Part shown: positions 34,489 through 46,870 of the stretch, in pieces
Layout: every line of letters begins with the position of its first letter
How positions within the stretch are numbered: position 1 is the stretch's first letter
Assembly (NCBI GenBank): GCA_029851415.1
Contig: CM056743.1
Coordinates: forward strand, 91,672,501-91,736,500
DNA length: 64,000 bases
Direction: 5' to 3'
Source: Eretmocerus hayati
Lineage: Eukaryota; Arthropoda; Insecta; Hymenoptera; Aphelinidae
Notes under the pieces: model-generated
What the model was told of the DNA's origin: nothing
What the model saw: only the letters and a program-made list of their open reading frames with translations
Database searches by the model: none
Made by a program: the position numbers and the translations under genes

Positions 34489-35382
34489 TGAGAAAAAAAC
34501 ATTGAAATGTTGATCTCAAAGATTATTCCATGCTTATTCAGTCTGATAACTAAGAAATGCTAAGGTCAAAAAGTTTTCGGAAAATTCGAATCGAGAATGT
34601 CAATAATAGGAAAAAGGAGAAAATAAGAATAATATGAAAGAATCTCATTCATCATCGGAAACTATAACAATTGGTTAAAATGGAGAAAACATCACGAAAA
34701 ACTGGATACCTTGACTCCCTTGCAAGACTGACAGCGCAAAAAATACACTCAGCCTGGTCATTAACCAGACACTGATGTGTCTGTTATGTTGAAAAAAGAT
34801 ACTGAGAACATAAAAGTAACCTTGGCCTGGTCATAAACGAGACAATTTGAGTGTGATTATATTCAGAGGAAGAGACTGACGAGCGAAAAACGTACTGAGT
34901 CTGGTCACGGCCAAGACGATTCAAGCCTGGTTACCTTGAGGAAAATCATAACTAACAAAAGCATACACGGAGGAATCGTTCTGCTATAAAACATAGCGTC
35001 AGATCACAGATGACGCGGTCACGCCACGTTTGACGAGTCTTGCGCACAATCGACGCCGGCTTCCCCGACATTCGTGAGGTGAGAACACGATTTGTGTTCT
35101 GACTTCATCTTTGCTGCGGCTAACTGCCTCGTTTGTGCCGCGACGCTCATAAACGTGATTCGCGGGAGCGAAGATCGGGCCAGCACATATATAGACGATT
35201 TGTTTACGTATCGCGGATGGACGTAAACAAATCGCTCTATTATCATGATGATGTAGGTGATGCATGCATTTCATAGTCCAGTAGTCAGATTTCATCTTGA
35301 TAATGAACTCTTTTCCAAATCCCAAGCTCTCATGGGCGCGCGGCTTATGTACACCTTTTGTTCACAACTTGGTAGATATGTT

Positions 35383-35447
35383 GGTAGCCGAGTGGTTATC
35401 ACATCCGTCTACCACCCGGAAGGCTACGGCTCGAATCCCGGACGGTG
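35383..35447 (+). repeat. tRNA-like sequence in left arm
   Basis: A-box-like GTAGCCGAGTGGTTATC and B-box-like GGCTCGAATCCC, ending in a ~18-nt T run with one separator (35450-35467). The anticodon arm and acceptor do not form a standard tRNA. Probably SINE-derived. Confidence 0.55.
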
Positions 35448-35895
35448 AATTTTTTTTTTTTTTTTTATAACGAGTTTTTTTTAAACATCGTGCAATGAAA
35501 ATTGATCAACAACTAGATTAAATCCGAATGATATTTTATGAGATTATCTTATTACTATCAGCGTTGCGCGATCTCATGAATAGACACATACTTGTGATAT
35601 ATTCTCGTATATACTCTATTACTGTTTGTTGTCCAAAGAGACAAAAGGCAAGATAAGATTTATTCTTAGAAAATAATTTCATTCGCTCATGTCAATTACA
35701 ATGCTCATTCTGAAACATTATTGTAATTTGTTATAACTACCAACTCAATATATTAAAAATATGTCTATTCGTGAGATCCCGCAACGCCGATAGTGATAAA
35801 ATAATCTTATAAAATATCATTCGGATTTAATCTAATTGTTAATCAATTTTCTTTGCACGATGTTTAAAAAAAACTCATTATGGAAAAAAAAAATA

Positions 35896-35960
35896 CACCG
35901 TCCGGGATTCGACCCGTAGCCTTCCGGGTGGTAGACGGATGTGATAACCACTCGGCTACC
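35896..35960 (-). repeat. tRNA-like sequence in right arm
   Basis: Inverted counterpart of the left-arm tRNA-like sequence, with a B box GGGTCGAATCCC and the same A box, followed on its strand by a T run. One base change in the B box distinguishes the two arms. Confidence 0.55.
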
Positions 35961-38199
35961 AACACATCTACCAAGTTGTGAACGAAAGGTGTACATAAGC
36001 CGCGCGCCCATGAGAGCTTGGGATTTGGAAAAGAGTTCATTATCGAGATGAAATCTGACTACTGGACTATGAAATGCATGCATCACCTACATCATCATAA
36101 TAATAGAGCGATTTGTTTACGTCCATCCGCGATACGTAAACAAATCGTCTATATATGTGCTGGCCCGATCCTCGCTCCCGCAAATCACGTTTATGAGCGT
36201 CGCGGCACAAACGAGTCAGTCAGCCGCAGCGAAGATGAAGTCGGAACACAAATCGTGTTCTCACCTCACGAATGTCGGGGAAGCCGGCGTCGATTGTGCG
36301 CAAGACTCACCAAACATGGCGCGACCGCGCCATCTGTGATCTGACGCTATGTTTTATAGCAGAACGATTTCTCCGTGTACCTTGACTCCCTCGTGATGGT
36401 GACAACGGAGAAAATGAATTTGAACTCTACGCAGACAAAACAAATCAAATATGTCTACGTTAAGAAAAATCAAAAAGAAATTAATAACTCGACTCTTTTG
36501 CGAGACAGACAACGAGAAAAATGAACTCGGCCCGATCACTGACCAGACGACTCATGTCAGGTTATTTTGATGAAAGGAGAGTATATTATAGAGTATTTAT
36601 ACCATAAACGTTATATTGAAAATTGTATTCTGCTTATAATGACTTTGTGAGTGGGAAAGAGCGGGGACGAAAGGAAAAGTTAGCTTATGACCTCGGTTTA
36701 ACCCAACATCTTCACCTTCAACATTGTTCGATATGTCCTTGAGATAATCTTAAACTATCATCGACAAATAAAAGAATGAACTTAGAGTGGTCAATAAGCA
36801 AAAAACTCGAGTGTTGTTATGTTGTCGAACTCAACTCAAGTCTGAATGAATTAAGAGAATAAACCATTTGGAGACTCACAAGCCAAATTATCAACTCACC
36901 TTGTTCATTGACATGAGAAGTCAAGTGTGTTGATGTTGATAAAAGAGACTAAGAAGGAAGGAATTCACTCCGTGTGGTGAGCGACAAGAAACCCCAGGTC
37001 TGGTTACTTTGAGAAAAAAAATCAAGAACTGGATAACCGCTCTACCTTGACCCAATGACAAGGCGGGAAATAAACTAGGCCTGGTCACTGACCAGTCAAC
37101 TCAACTCTGCTTATGTTTAGAGAAAACATGAGGAATAACTGGATACCTCACCAAATCGCGGAACTGACAAGGCTGAAATTGAACTGGGCCTGGTCGTTGA
37201 CCATACCACTGTAGTCTGGTTGTGTTTAGAAGAACGGACTGAGAGTATTAAGAAACTCTAGCGACTAGGTCACTTTGATGATGTGGAGTTTGATGTAAAA
37301 ATAAAGAATGGTGAGAGATTCTCCCGGACGGACGATTTCCCTGGTAATCTCAATTTTTGCTCTGTCATGCATTGTTGATCTGAGGGGAAGAATGTCGTGG
37401 TGTATATCGAAAGTAATGTATAGAAATTTTGAGGAAAACATATTGAGAACATGGGAATGAATATGGGAAAGTGACACACAAGACAATTGTAGTCTGGTAA
37501 TATTGAAAAAAAGAGAAAAGTCACAATTCTCTATTTGCAAGAAGTGAAATAGCAAATATGATGACCCTGACACAATAAAAAGCAGAGACACTGAGAACAA
37601 AGAAATGGTCTTGGCTTGTTCATGGACTGGACAACTCAAGTCTGGTCATGTTCAGAAAGAGAGAATGAGAATCCATAACTTAATTTGGTGTGATCACCGA
37701 AAAAAAAGTAGACTGTCCAATTTCAGAAACTAAAAACTCAAAGTTCCCAGTACGGATGATCAAACCTAAGAAAAGTCAAAAGTTTCTATTTGCAAGAAGT
37801 GAAGTGACAAATATGATGACGCTGAGACAATCAAAAGAAGAGACACTGAGAACAAAGAAATGATATCGGCTTGTTCATGGACTGAACAACTCAAGTGTTA
37901 TGTTCAGAAAGAGAGGATGAGAATCGATAACTTAACTTGGTGTGATCACCGAAAAAATAAGTAGACTGTCTAAGTACAATCGAAAGCAGAGACACTGAGA
38001 ACAAAGGAATGATCTTGGCTTGTTCATGGACTGGACAACTCAAGTCTGGTTATGTTCAGAAAGAGAGAATGAGAATCGAAAACTTAACTTGGTGTGATCA
38101 CAAAGAAAATAAGTACAACTGAACACTCAAAAGTTTCGAGTACGGATGATCAAACCTAAAAGAAACCAAGTCTCTAGTTCCAAGAAGTGAAGTGGCAAA

Positions 38200-39027
38200 T
38201 CTTGTAAGAGAATTCAAGGTGTTGATTGTTATTAGGTGAGTTTGAATAGATGTTAGTAATAATTAGAGTAGGAATAATAATAAACTATAATAGGGAAGGA
38301 TATAATTTTGGAGTTTGATATGGGTGGGAGGATAAATGAGAGGATGTGGGTCGGTATTCGACTGATACTTTGTCATAACGGGAGATTAAGTTACAAGGAT
38401 TGGGATAAGAGGATCAGATATTCAAATGATATTCAAATATTAAAACTCACCTTTGCGTTACTGATCTTCTGAATTGATGTAGTTAAATTATTCCAAAAAT
38501 GTAAATATTCCAATATAAAATTCCACTGAGGGTTGGAGATTGTTTGGATTTGTTGAGTATCCTAAGCGAAGTGATATGGAGATTTCCTGGAATAATAATA
38601 TTTATTGAAAATGGATTTGTAATTAGAGGATTAATTGATATGAAATATGATATAAATGTGACAAAAATTGAATATATATGAACTAACCTTAGGATGATTG
38701 GGTATTCAGAGAGATTTTCAATACCGATCTTGACAAGTTCTAGATGGCAAACAGCAATCAAAATATATGTCGAAACTGTGTCCTGTGTCAAGTAGAAGAG
38801 AAGATGTAGAATCACAAAATTTCAGAAACCAGTTGGGTCGTAGACGAGATCAACTGAGTGTAGATCAGGAACGTCCAAAAATCTGTTCTTGTCAACTTGA
38901 AGGACAGGCGTAGCCAGACAAAATATGATTGGTTATGTGACGAAAAAATCAGCCCGAAGATGAGAAAGTCAATGCAGTTCAGGAACGTGGAGGATGCCTG
39001 GAATATAATTGATTATTCTGTAGGATT
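38200..39027. other. AT-rich spacer, no gene recognised
   Basis: A minus-strand frame of 110 codons at 38483-38815 is rich in Ile/Leu/Ser as expected from AT-rich DNA and has no recognisable motif. Nothing else is seen. Confidence 0.4.
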
Positions 39028-41190
39028 ATATCGACGGCTCCTACGAAGAGTAACACATTTCTTATCAACGACGAAGACTAACACATTTCCTCATCAACGA
39101 CGAAGAGTAACACATTTTCTTATCAACGACGAAGAGTAACACTTTTGTATGAATGACGAAGCGGGTTGCCTGTCCTGCAGAGGTCGAATACAAGTATTGA
39201 AGCTGAATGAATTGATGAATGGACGGATGCGTTGATGAGATGGATGGGATGGATGGATGGATGGATGGATGGATGGATGGATGGATGGATGGATGGATGG
39301 ATGGATGGATGGATGGATGGATGGATGGATGGATGGATGGATGGATGGATGGATGGATGGATGGATGGATGGATGGATGGATGGATGGATGGATGGATGG
39401 ATGGATGGATGGATGGATGGATGGATGGGTCGGATGTATGGTATGGATGGATGGATGGATAGATGGATGGATGGATGGATGGATGGATGGGTCGGATGGA
39501 TGGTATGGATGGATGGATGGATGGATGGATGGATGGATGGATGGATGGATGGATGGATGGTTTGGATGGATGCATGGGTCGGATGGATGGTATGGATGGA
39601 TGGATGGTTTGGATGGATGGATGGGTCGGATGGATGGTATGGATGGATGGATGGATGGATGGATGGATGGTTTGGATGGATGGGTCGGATGGATGGATGG
39701 ATGGATGGATGGATGGATGGATGGATGGATGGATGGATGGATGGATGGATGGATGGATGGATGGATGGATGGATGGATGGATGGATGGATGGATGGATGG
39801 ATGGATGGATGGGTCGGATGGACGGGTCGGATGGATGGATGGATGGATGGTATGGATGGATGGATGGATGGATGGATGGATGGATTGATGCGATGGAACG
39901 GAACGGAATGGAAGCGAATGGAATAGCATGGAACGGAATGGAAGGGAATGAAGAGGTGTGGAACGGAACGGAACGAACCGGGACGGACCGGAATGGAACG
40001 GAGTGGAATCGAGTGGAATTGAACAGAATGGAACGGAATATACCGGAACTTTGTTTTCCACTCCGTTCCATTCCGTTCGTTTCCGTTCCCTTCCGTTTCG
40101 TTCGTTCATAATCCATTCCGTTCCATTTCCTTCCACTCCTTCCAATTCCGCTCCATTCCATTCCGCTCCATTACAGTCCGTTCCGTTCCGTTCCATTCAA
40201 TCAATCCATCCATCTATCCATCCATACCATCCATCCGACCCATCCATCCATCCAAATCATCCATCCATCCATACCATACACTCGACCCATCCATCCATCC
40301 GTCCATCCATCAATCCATACCATCCATCCGACCATCCATCCATCCATACCATCCATCCGACCCATCCATCCATCCATCCATCCGACTCATCCACCCATCC
40401 ATCCATCCGACCCGTCCACCCATCCATCCATCCATGACATCCATCCGACCCATCCATCCATCCATCCATCCATCCATCCATCCATCCATTCATCCAATTC
40501 ATCCATCCGACCCACCCACCCATCCATCCATCCATGCACCCATCCATCCATCCATCCATCCATCCATCCGTACCATCCATACCATGCATCCGACCAATCC
40601 ATCCATCCATCCATCCATCCATCCATCCATCCATCCATCCATCCATCCATCCATCCATCCATCCATCCATCCATCCATCCATCCATCCATCCATCCATCC
40701 ATCCATCCATCCATCCATCCATCCATCCATCCATCCATCCATCCATCATCCATCCATCCATCCATACCATCCATCCGACCCATCCATCCATCCATCCATC
40801 CATCCATCTATCCATCCATCCATCCATACCATACATCCGACCCATCCATCCATCCATCCATCCATCCATCCATCCATCCATCCATCCATCCATCCATCCA
40901 TCCATCCATCCATCCATCCATCCATCCATCCATCCATCCCATCCATCTCATCAACGCATCCGTCCATTCATCAATTCATTCAGCTTCAATACTTGTATTC
41001 GACCCCTGCAGGACAGGCAACCCGCTTCGTCATTCATACAAAAGTGTTACTCTTCGTCGTTCATAAGGAAATGTGTTAGTCTTCGTCGTTGATAAGAAAA
41101 TGTGTTAGTCTTCGTCGTTGATAAGAAAATGTGTTAGTCTTCGTCGTTGATAAGCGGCTATGTGTTACTCTTCGTAGGAGCCGTCGATAT
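39028..41190. mobile_element. 2.16-kb fold-back element built of nested tandem repeats
   Basis: The two ends are inverted copies starting ATATCGACGGCTCCTACG. From outside to inside each arm has: ~30-bp tandem units 'gacgaagagtaacacattttc' (39042-39148; 41042-41175); a unique block with 'gcgggttgcctgtcctgcag'; a long TGGA tetranucleotide array (39240-39890; complement 40200-40945); and a central GGAAC/GGAAT pentamer array (39893-40050 and complement to 40195). Terminal inverted repeats made of tandem repeats recall Foldback/Galileo-type elements. Flanks TAGGATT and TAGGTAT are similar but not identical. All long frames here (Met-Asp-Gly-Trp or His-Pro-Ser-Ile repeats) are artefacts. Confidence 0.88.
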
Positions 41191-43600
41191 TAGGTATAAG
41201 GATTTTTGAAACAGGTGGAATGGAGGAGAAGAGGATTTGATATTTTGATAATTACCTTGTTATGGTAGTATTCGAATGAAGAGGAAAATGTAGACAGATT
41301 GAAGGATGAGATAATAGTTGGTTATATTTTGAGAGATTGAAGAAGTGATTATGTTGAAATGAGTTAGAGAATAGTGGCGAGGTGAAGGCAGACAGACAAC
41401 ACATCAATATAGAATTTAGTGTCAGTTGATTAGGAATATAATTAAAATGATAAGATATTCAGGTGGTGTGTATATTGTTGGGATGGATCAGGGGAAAAAT
41501 GTGAGATGGTGTATTTATATTGATGAGAAACTTTTTGTTGGGGGTTAGGAAAATTTTGTGAAATATTGACTATGTTGCTTACCTTTATTTCTCAGTAGAC
41601 GGATCGTCGATGAGACGTCAATTCAGTGCAGATGATGGGTTGGCTGGAGCGTGAGGCAAAAACTTGATCCAAGAGTGAATTTTGAGAAATAAAATGTAAA
41701 AATGCTATAAAAAACGTGTTGCCAGAATGAACGGACGGGGGAAACAAGACAATCTGTCTTTTCAAAATAAACAAGCTAGGTGGTGGGCATGGTAACGGGA
41801 AATCGATGAAGTGAATTGTAGATGAGGAACGGGTGGATCAATAAAATGAGAGCGGTCTGGCGGGATCCATAGGATATAGATTCAGCGCCACCTGTGGGGT
41901 TTAGAGAAATTGTGAGATTGAGGGAATGAGGAAATGGAATAGAGGAAAGTATGGGTATGATTTCATCAAGAGATGAGAATATAGGTAGAATTTGTAATGG
42001 ATAAAGGGCTTGGAAAGAAGTTTCCGGGAGTGTAAGAAGTCCCATGAGGTGGGGAGGAATTAATGGGAAGAAATGAGAGTGTTGCGCGCATGCGCGGACA
42101 GACGGTGAGCATTAGTGGGAATGGAGTTGTGAGAAGGGGATGACTTGATAGGATGAAAAATAATAAAAGGTCCATTGGTTCGGGTGAGAGAGTGAAATGG
42201 AATTTCGTGTAGAGGGGGTGAGATAATATGTTGGGAAGAGTATGAATCTTTGAGAGATTCAATTCTGTTGGGAGTTTTAAATGGAAATAAATGCTAAGGA
42301 ATGGTAGTGTGATGGGGAGGGCGGTAGAGTATCAATTCATGAGAGTTTTGGTTCTGTACACTGTGTTGAATGGGAATGAATGAGAAGCAATGAGAGTGTG
42401 GTGGGCAGGCGCGGAAAGGCACTGGCCATTAATGAGCTCAAATAGTGAGATGAAGATGAAGCAAAATTATGCAAAATGATGGGGAGTTCATTGGTTCCGA
42501 TGAGTGAAAAGCGCAAGGGGGTAGAAGTATGAATTGAACGTAGACATGGGTGGGGAAAATTATTGTGGAGCGAGTAAGATGATATGTTGAGTATAGTATG
42601 AATGTATGGACGTTTCATTTCAGTTCTGTGAATGTGTTGAGTGGAAAATTGTATGATTAGTGTTATGTTGCGTTGAAATATGTATGAAGATAGTGATGAA
42701 TATATTGTTTGATATATATGTATCAGGGTCATAAGGGTTCGGGACGTGAGTACCCGAATTGACAGTAAAATGATGGTAATAGGTGAAAGTGAAGTGTTAG
42801 ATGGTTTTGGGGTTTTCCAGATAGTCTTATTCATTTTTATCGAATGAGATCGAATTAAAATGGGGGTTGGTGAGCGGAGCGTATATATATATATATATAT
42901 AATCGCCCCCCCCCAAACCCGAATCCTGTATCCGCGCCTGTTACAGCATCGTATTTTTTGGAGAAAAAGTTAGAGTTCATGAAATTAGGAATGAGTTGAC
43001 TCCCGGAGGGAGGAAAATGCCAAAACATCCATGGCAATCAAAAGCAGAGGGATGAATAACCTGTTTTGAAAGTTACTGAAAGTAGTGATGTACACATACT
43101 TTCATCAACCGACGTTGACAGTTGGGGAATCGACATGGAAGACATAATGTACTGGAGTCTTTTTGAAGAATAACCCATAAAAAGTGCTCAAGATCCATCA
43201 ACGACCTAAGGAAAGATGTTCATGTTCTTGGAATATTTATACAGGTCGAGCTCAAGAAGGTCATTTAGGTGTATTTGTTTCACAAAATCATTTCAAAATC
43301 AAATTTTGCGGCTCTAGTCACAAATAAGTAGTCATCAGTCTGACCTGCAAGGCTAACTTTATTTTCGGGAATTTCCCAGGCGAAATAGGACTTCTCCAAC
43401 CATCGGTGGATATTTATACTGATTCATTCGTATATATTCTGATTATACGGGTTGACATTGATTAAATCATTCGTGAATATGAAGAAAATCTGATCAACCA
43501 AGGAATCAATGGAAAGTCCCTTACCAACTTGAAATTTACATTTGCTGATCCCTGAAACCCTAAATTGACCGAAATTCTATCCATCGAGGCCTAACTCGAC
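41191..43600. other. Spacer with diverged duplication, no gene recognised
   Basis: Minus-strand frames at 41776-42262 and 42337-42834 show no domain. Two diverged copies of a ~300-bp block ('gaatgagagtgt-g-gcgcgg', 'tccattggttc-g-tgag') lie near 42050-42340 and 42370-42640. At 42880-42945 a (TA)n run and C run plus 'atccgcgcctgt' match, inverted, the block at 13050-13135. Confidence 0.4.
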
Positions 43601-43679
43601 AACCCTTAGCAGTGGGTGTCACTCTGCTTTCGGTGATAAACAGGACCCGCGGGGCCTTGCATCTGTATTTTAGACGCGC

Positions 43680-44045
43680 CATGGCGCGAGATTCGGAAAA
43701 AGGGCGTAGGTGCAATAATCGTCTCTATAAAAGGGCATAACCGGCGTGATATTCGGAAAAACGGCGTAAGTGCAATAATTTTCCCGATAAAAGGGCGTAA
43801 CTGTCGTGATGTTCGGAAAAAGGTCATGGGTGCAATCATTTTACTGATGAAAAGGGCATAACTGGCGTGATATTCGGAAAAACGGCGTAAGTGCAATAAT
43901 TTTCCCGATAAAAGGGCGTGACTGTCGTGATGTTCGGAAAAAGGTCATGGGTGCAATCATTTTACTGATGAAAAGGGCTTAAGCTCCATTAAGCCCTTTT
44001 ATCGGGCAAAAAAAGGGCGTAATGGCGGTAACGCCCTTTTATCTG
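43680..44045. repeat. Tandem array with AAAAGGGCGTAA core
   Basis: Units of about 60 bp ('aaaagggcgtaactgtcgtgatgttcgg') are organised as a ~120-bp dimer repeated at 43741-43860 and 43861-43980. The array ends in a palindrome-like 'agggcttaagctccattaagccc'. The same core occurs in the 27.8-30.5 kb TIR element. Confidence 0.85.
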
Positions 44046-44097
44046 CCAGGCCGTTTCTGGGGTCTTTCGAAAAACGGATTTCGTCTGGCAGAGAATA

Positions 44098-46870
44098 GTG
44101 TGGCGCGTGTTGGAGGCGGCAGAAATTCCAGACTACGCCTTGAAAACAGTCACATACGGAACCGTTCGCGCTCCTTATCTCACGATAAGAGTCCTTCGCT
44201 ATCTAGCCGAGATCTACAATGACGATTTTCCATTGGCCGCGTTCATTCTTTGGTGGCTCACTCATATGGACGATGCGTTTCAGGGTGCTGACACCTTGTC
44301 AGGCGCGCTAGCAGCACGTGATCAACTCATCGCAGTCATGAAACTCGGTTGCATGGAGTTAGGCAAATGGGCCGCGAATGACTCCGAACTACTCGCGGGC
44401 ATCACACCAGACGGTGCTGATGCAGTCCCCGTGGACATCGAAGATACGGTCCAACTCTCGGGTTGAACTGGTCCCCTCGAGAGGACGAATTCTTCTTCAA
44501 AATTGCTATGCCATCGGATCCAATTAAGATCACCAAAAGGACAATTTTATCGTAGGTAGCTCGTTTATTCGATCCTCTTGGCTGGCTTGTGCCATTTTTG
44601 ATTCAGGGGGAAATACTTTTGCGTGATCTTTGGCAATTGGAATTTGATTGGGACACTCCGGGGGATGGCGATCCACTCCAAAAATGGTTGAACATACGTT
44701 CACAAATCCCAGAGTTGAGTAAAATTCGGATAAAGCGTTGGCTAGGTACATTGCAAGATTCAAATTGGCAATTGCACAGGTTCGGTGATGCATCTGATCG
44801 CGCGTACGCGGCTGCAGTCTATTTAATTATCCCTGGTCAAGCATCTCAGCTGATTATGGCAAAGACACGAGTCGCGCCAGTAAAATCACTGTGTATACCC
44901 AAACTTGAGCTGTGTGCTTCTGTACTCACCGTGAAACTTATCAAACACGTTTTAGTTGACTTGCAAAGTAAGCCCTCCGCTATTTTTTGTTGGTGTGACA
45001 ATAAAACAGTTCTTGATTGGTTAGCAGACGAACCTGCAAAATGGCAAACTCTTGTAGCAAATCGCCTCAGTTTCATTCAAATATTACTCCCTGAAGCTAC
45101 CTGGAGTCATGTCGTCTCGGAGGATAATTCCGCGGATTGCGCAACCCGGGGGATATCAGTGGGTGAGCTACACGATTCAAAACTTTGGTGGTACGGTCCG
45201 GAATGGCTCATTAGCGCTCGGGAACTTTGGCCTCAGTGGGCAGTCGAATCAGTACCCGATGCAGCTCAAGCGTTGTTGGCAGTAGAAGAACCCGGAGCGG
45301 AACCGTCTGTTCTACACCGTTTGGAAAAATTTAGCTCGTTTGCCGAAGTTATACGGATCCTAGCCTATATGTATCGGTGGCGTTTCAATGCGCGACGTAA
45401 GCCTGAAAATCGCAACAAAGGCGTTTTTATTGGTTGGAGATAAAATTTGCAAGAATTTCTCTTATCAGAGTCATTCAACGTCAGCACTTTGCCGCAGAAA
45501 TTAGTATTCTCGAGTCAAAGTCCAACAAATTCCCCAAATCGAGTGACATTCGTCGTCTCTGTCCGTTCCTCGATGACGAAAGTATCCTACGCGTAGGTGG
45601 CAGACTACAAAACGCCCCGCTCCCTTATAGCGAAATACATCCGGTAATTCTCTCGAGTCTTGGCCTTTTTGTCAAAAATATGGTGAGAGAAATACACTTG
45701 ACTACGTTGCACGGGGGTATTCAATTGATGCTCAGTGACATACATCGATGGGCTTGGATCCCGCGGCTTACCAGACTAGTTCAACATACATATAGGAGTT
45801 GCGTGACGTGCGCGCGGTTTGCAGCGAGACCTCTCGAACAACAGATGGCTCCCTTACCCGCAATTAGAATCACTTCTCGATTACCCTTTGAGATAGCTGG
45901 CATCGATTTTGCAGGTCCAATCAAAGTATCATTCTCTCGCGGTAGAGGCGCAAAATGGACGAATACATTTTCATGTTTGTATGCATGTTTACGAGAGCTC
46001 CACATGTCGAAGTCGTGTCGGACCTTACGTCAACAACTTTCGTAGCAGCTGTACATAGATTCGTGTCGCGCCGCGGACGTTGTACAACCATATGCTGCGC
46101 TAACGCAAAAAACTTCGTCAGCGCGGAAGCGGAGATCAAAAGAATGTTCACCAAAGCATCTGCCTTTTCAAAAGAAGTTGCGGCGCCACTTGCTCCTGAA
46201 AATATCACGTGGAATCTTACACCCCCACGAGCTCCTCATTTTGGAGGATTGTGGGAAGCTGCAGTTCGTAGTTTCGAGTACCACCTCAAACGGGTAACCG
46301 GAGACACGTGTCTCACTTTTGAAGAGTACATGACCCCTGAGTAGTCAAATCGAAGTTTGCCTGAACTCTCGGCCTCTTTGTCCTCTGAGTACCGATGGGA
46401 ACGATTTGAATGCTTTGACCCCTGGCCACTTTTTGATTGGGCGCGCAGTCACAGCATTGGCCGAACCCTTCGACGACGTTGACTTACGACCTTCTTCTCA
46501 GTGCAGGTGGAGGCAAATTCAGCGGATGCGCAATAACTTCTGGGATCGTTGGCGCAAGGAAGTAATGCACCATCTCCAGCAACGTGGTAAATGGCTCAAC
46601 GTCCAGGATCAAATCAACGTCGGCGACCTGGTGCTCGTGATGGACGAGTTGACACCTCCAACCAAGTGGCCCGTGGCTCGGGTAATTGCTGTACATCTTG
46701 GCAAAGACGGGCTGATGCGCGTGGTCGATGTGAGGACCGCCACAGCAACCTATCGTCGAGCTTTGTGCAAGCTTATCAAGTTACTAGTAGATCCAGATGG
46801 CCAGGATGGTTATTTGTCATCAAGAGTCAAGAAGTTCCTGTCAACATCGTCGTCAACTGAAGAACAATGA
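44098..46870 (+). pseudogene. BEL/Pao retrotransposon pol, 5'-truncated and frameshifted
   Basis: The sequence enters inside the reverse transcriptase (44098-44466: 'VTYGTVRAPYLTIRVL', 'THMDDAFQGAD'), then after a frameshift continues through the RT connection, RNase H and linker (44589-45443: 'FLIQGEILLRDLW', 'FGDASDRAYAA', 'KLELCASV', 'WCDNKTVLDWL'). Next is the integrase (45434-46045 and 45955-46344) with an H-x4-H...C-x2-C zinc motif, 'AGIDFAGPI' and 'FGGLWEAAV'. The DUF5641-type C-terminus follows (46406-46870: 'LTPGHFLIGR', 'INVGDLVLV'). The second catalytic Asp of the integrase core is replaced by Ala ('CANAKNF'). Gag, protease, most of RT and the 5' LTR are absent. At least three frameshifts plus the replaced residue make it dead. 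Confidence 0.9.

Larger units (their letters stand above)
34966..36378. mobile_element. 1.4-kb palindromic element with tRNA-like arms
   Basis: Two inverted arms of about 620 bp (34966-35590 and 35761-36378) begin with ACACGGAGG-AATCGTTCTGC and are separated by a ~170-bp AT-rich loop. Each arm carries a tRNA-like sequence followed by an A/T homopolymer run. No target duplication is clear at the edges. The mirror-image frames in the arms are not genes. It looks like a fold-back or long-TIR element that captured, or arose from, a head-to-head pair of tRNA-derived SINEs. Confidence 0.8.
34690..38180. repeat. Diverged satellite with TGGTCA...TGACCA box
   Basis: Diverged units of roughly 75-150 bp share 'ggcctggtcactgaccagacaactcaagtctggttatgtt' in pieces (near 34755, 34832, 34898, 36530, 37080, 37190). 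From about 37510 to 38180 a longer unit repeats ('gagacactgagaacaaagaaatg', 'ggcttgttcatggactg', 'ttggtgtgatcac'), with copies near 37590, 37845 and 37992. The palindromic element at 34966-36378 sits inside this array. Short frames within are not genes. Confidence 0.7.

Noticed and set aside
35383..35447. Functional tRNA gene
   Set aside because: No pairing acceptor stem and atypical anticodon arm; kept only as tRNA-derived.
34999..36344. Paired ~108-codon genes on opposite strands
   Set aside because: Mirror images from the inverted arms of the 1.4-kb element, overlapping tRNA-like sequence.
37265..37639. 124-codon minus-strand frame
   Set aside because: Lies in the diverged satellite; frame not kept in neighbouring units.
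39094..41079. Long Met-Asp-Gly-Trp and His-Pro-Ser-Ile repeat proteins on both strands
   Set aside because: Produced by TGGA/TCCA tetranucleotide arrays in a fold-back; every frame is open.
41776..42834. Minus-strand Leu/Ser/Pro-rich frames
   Set aside because: Composition-driven, overlap a diverged duplication, no domain.
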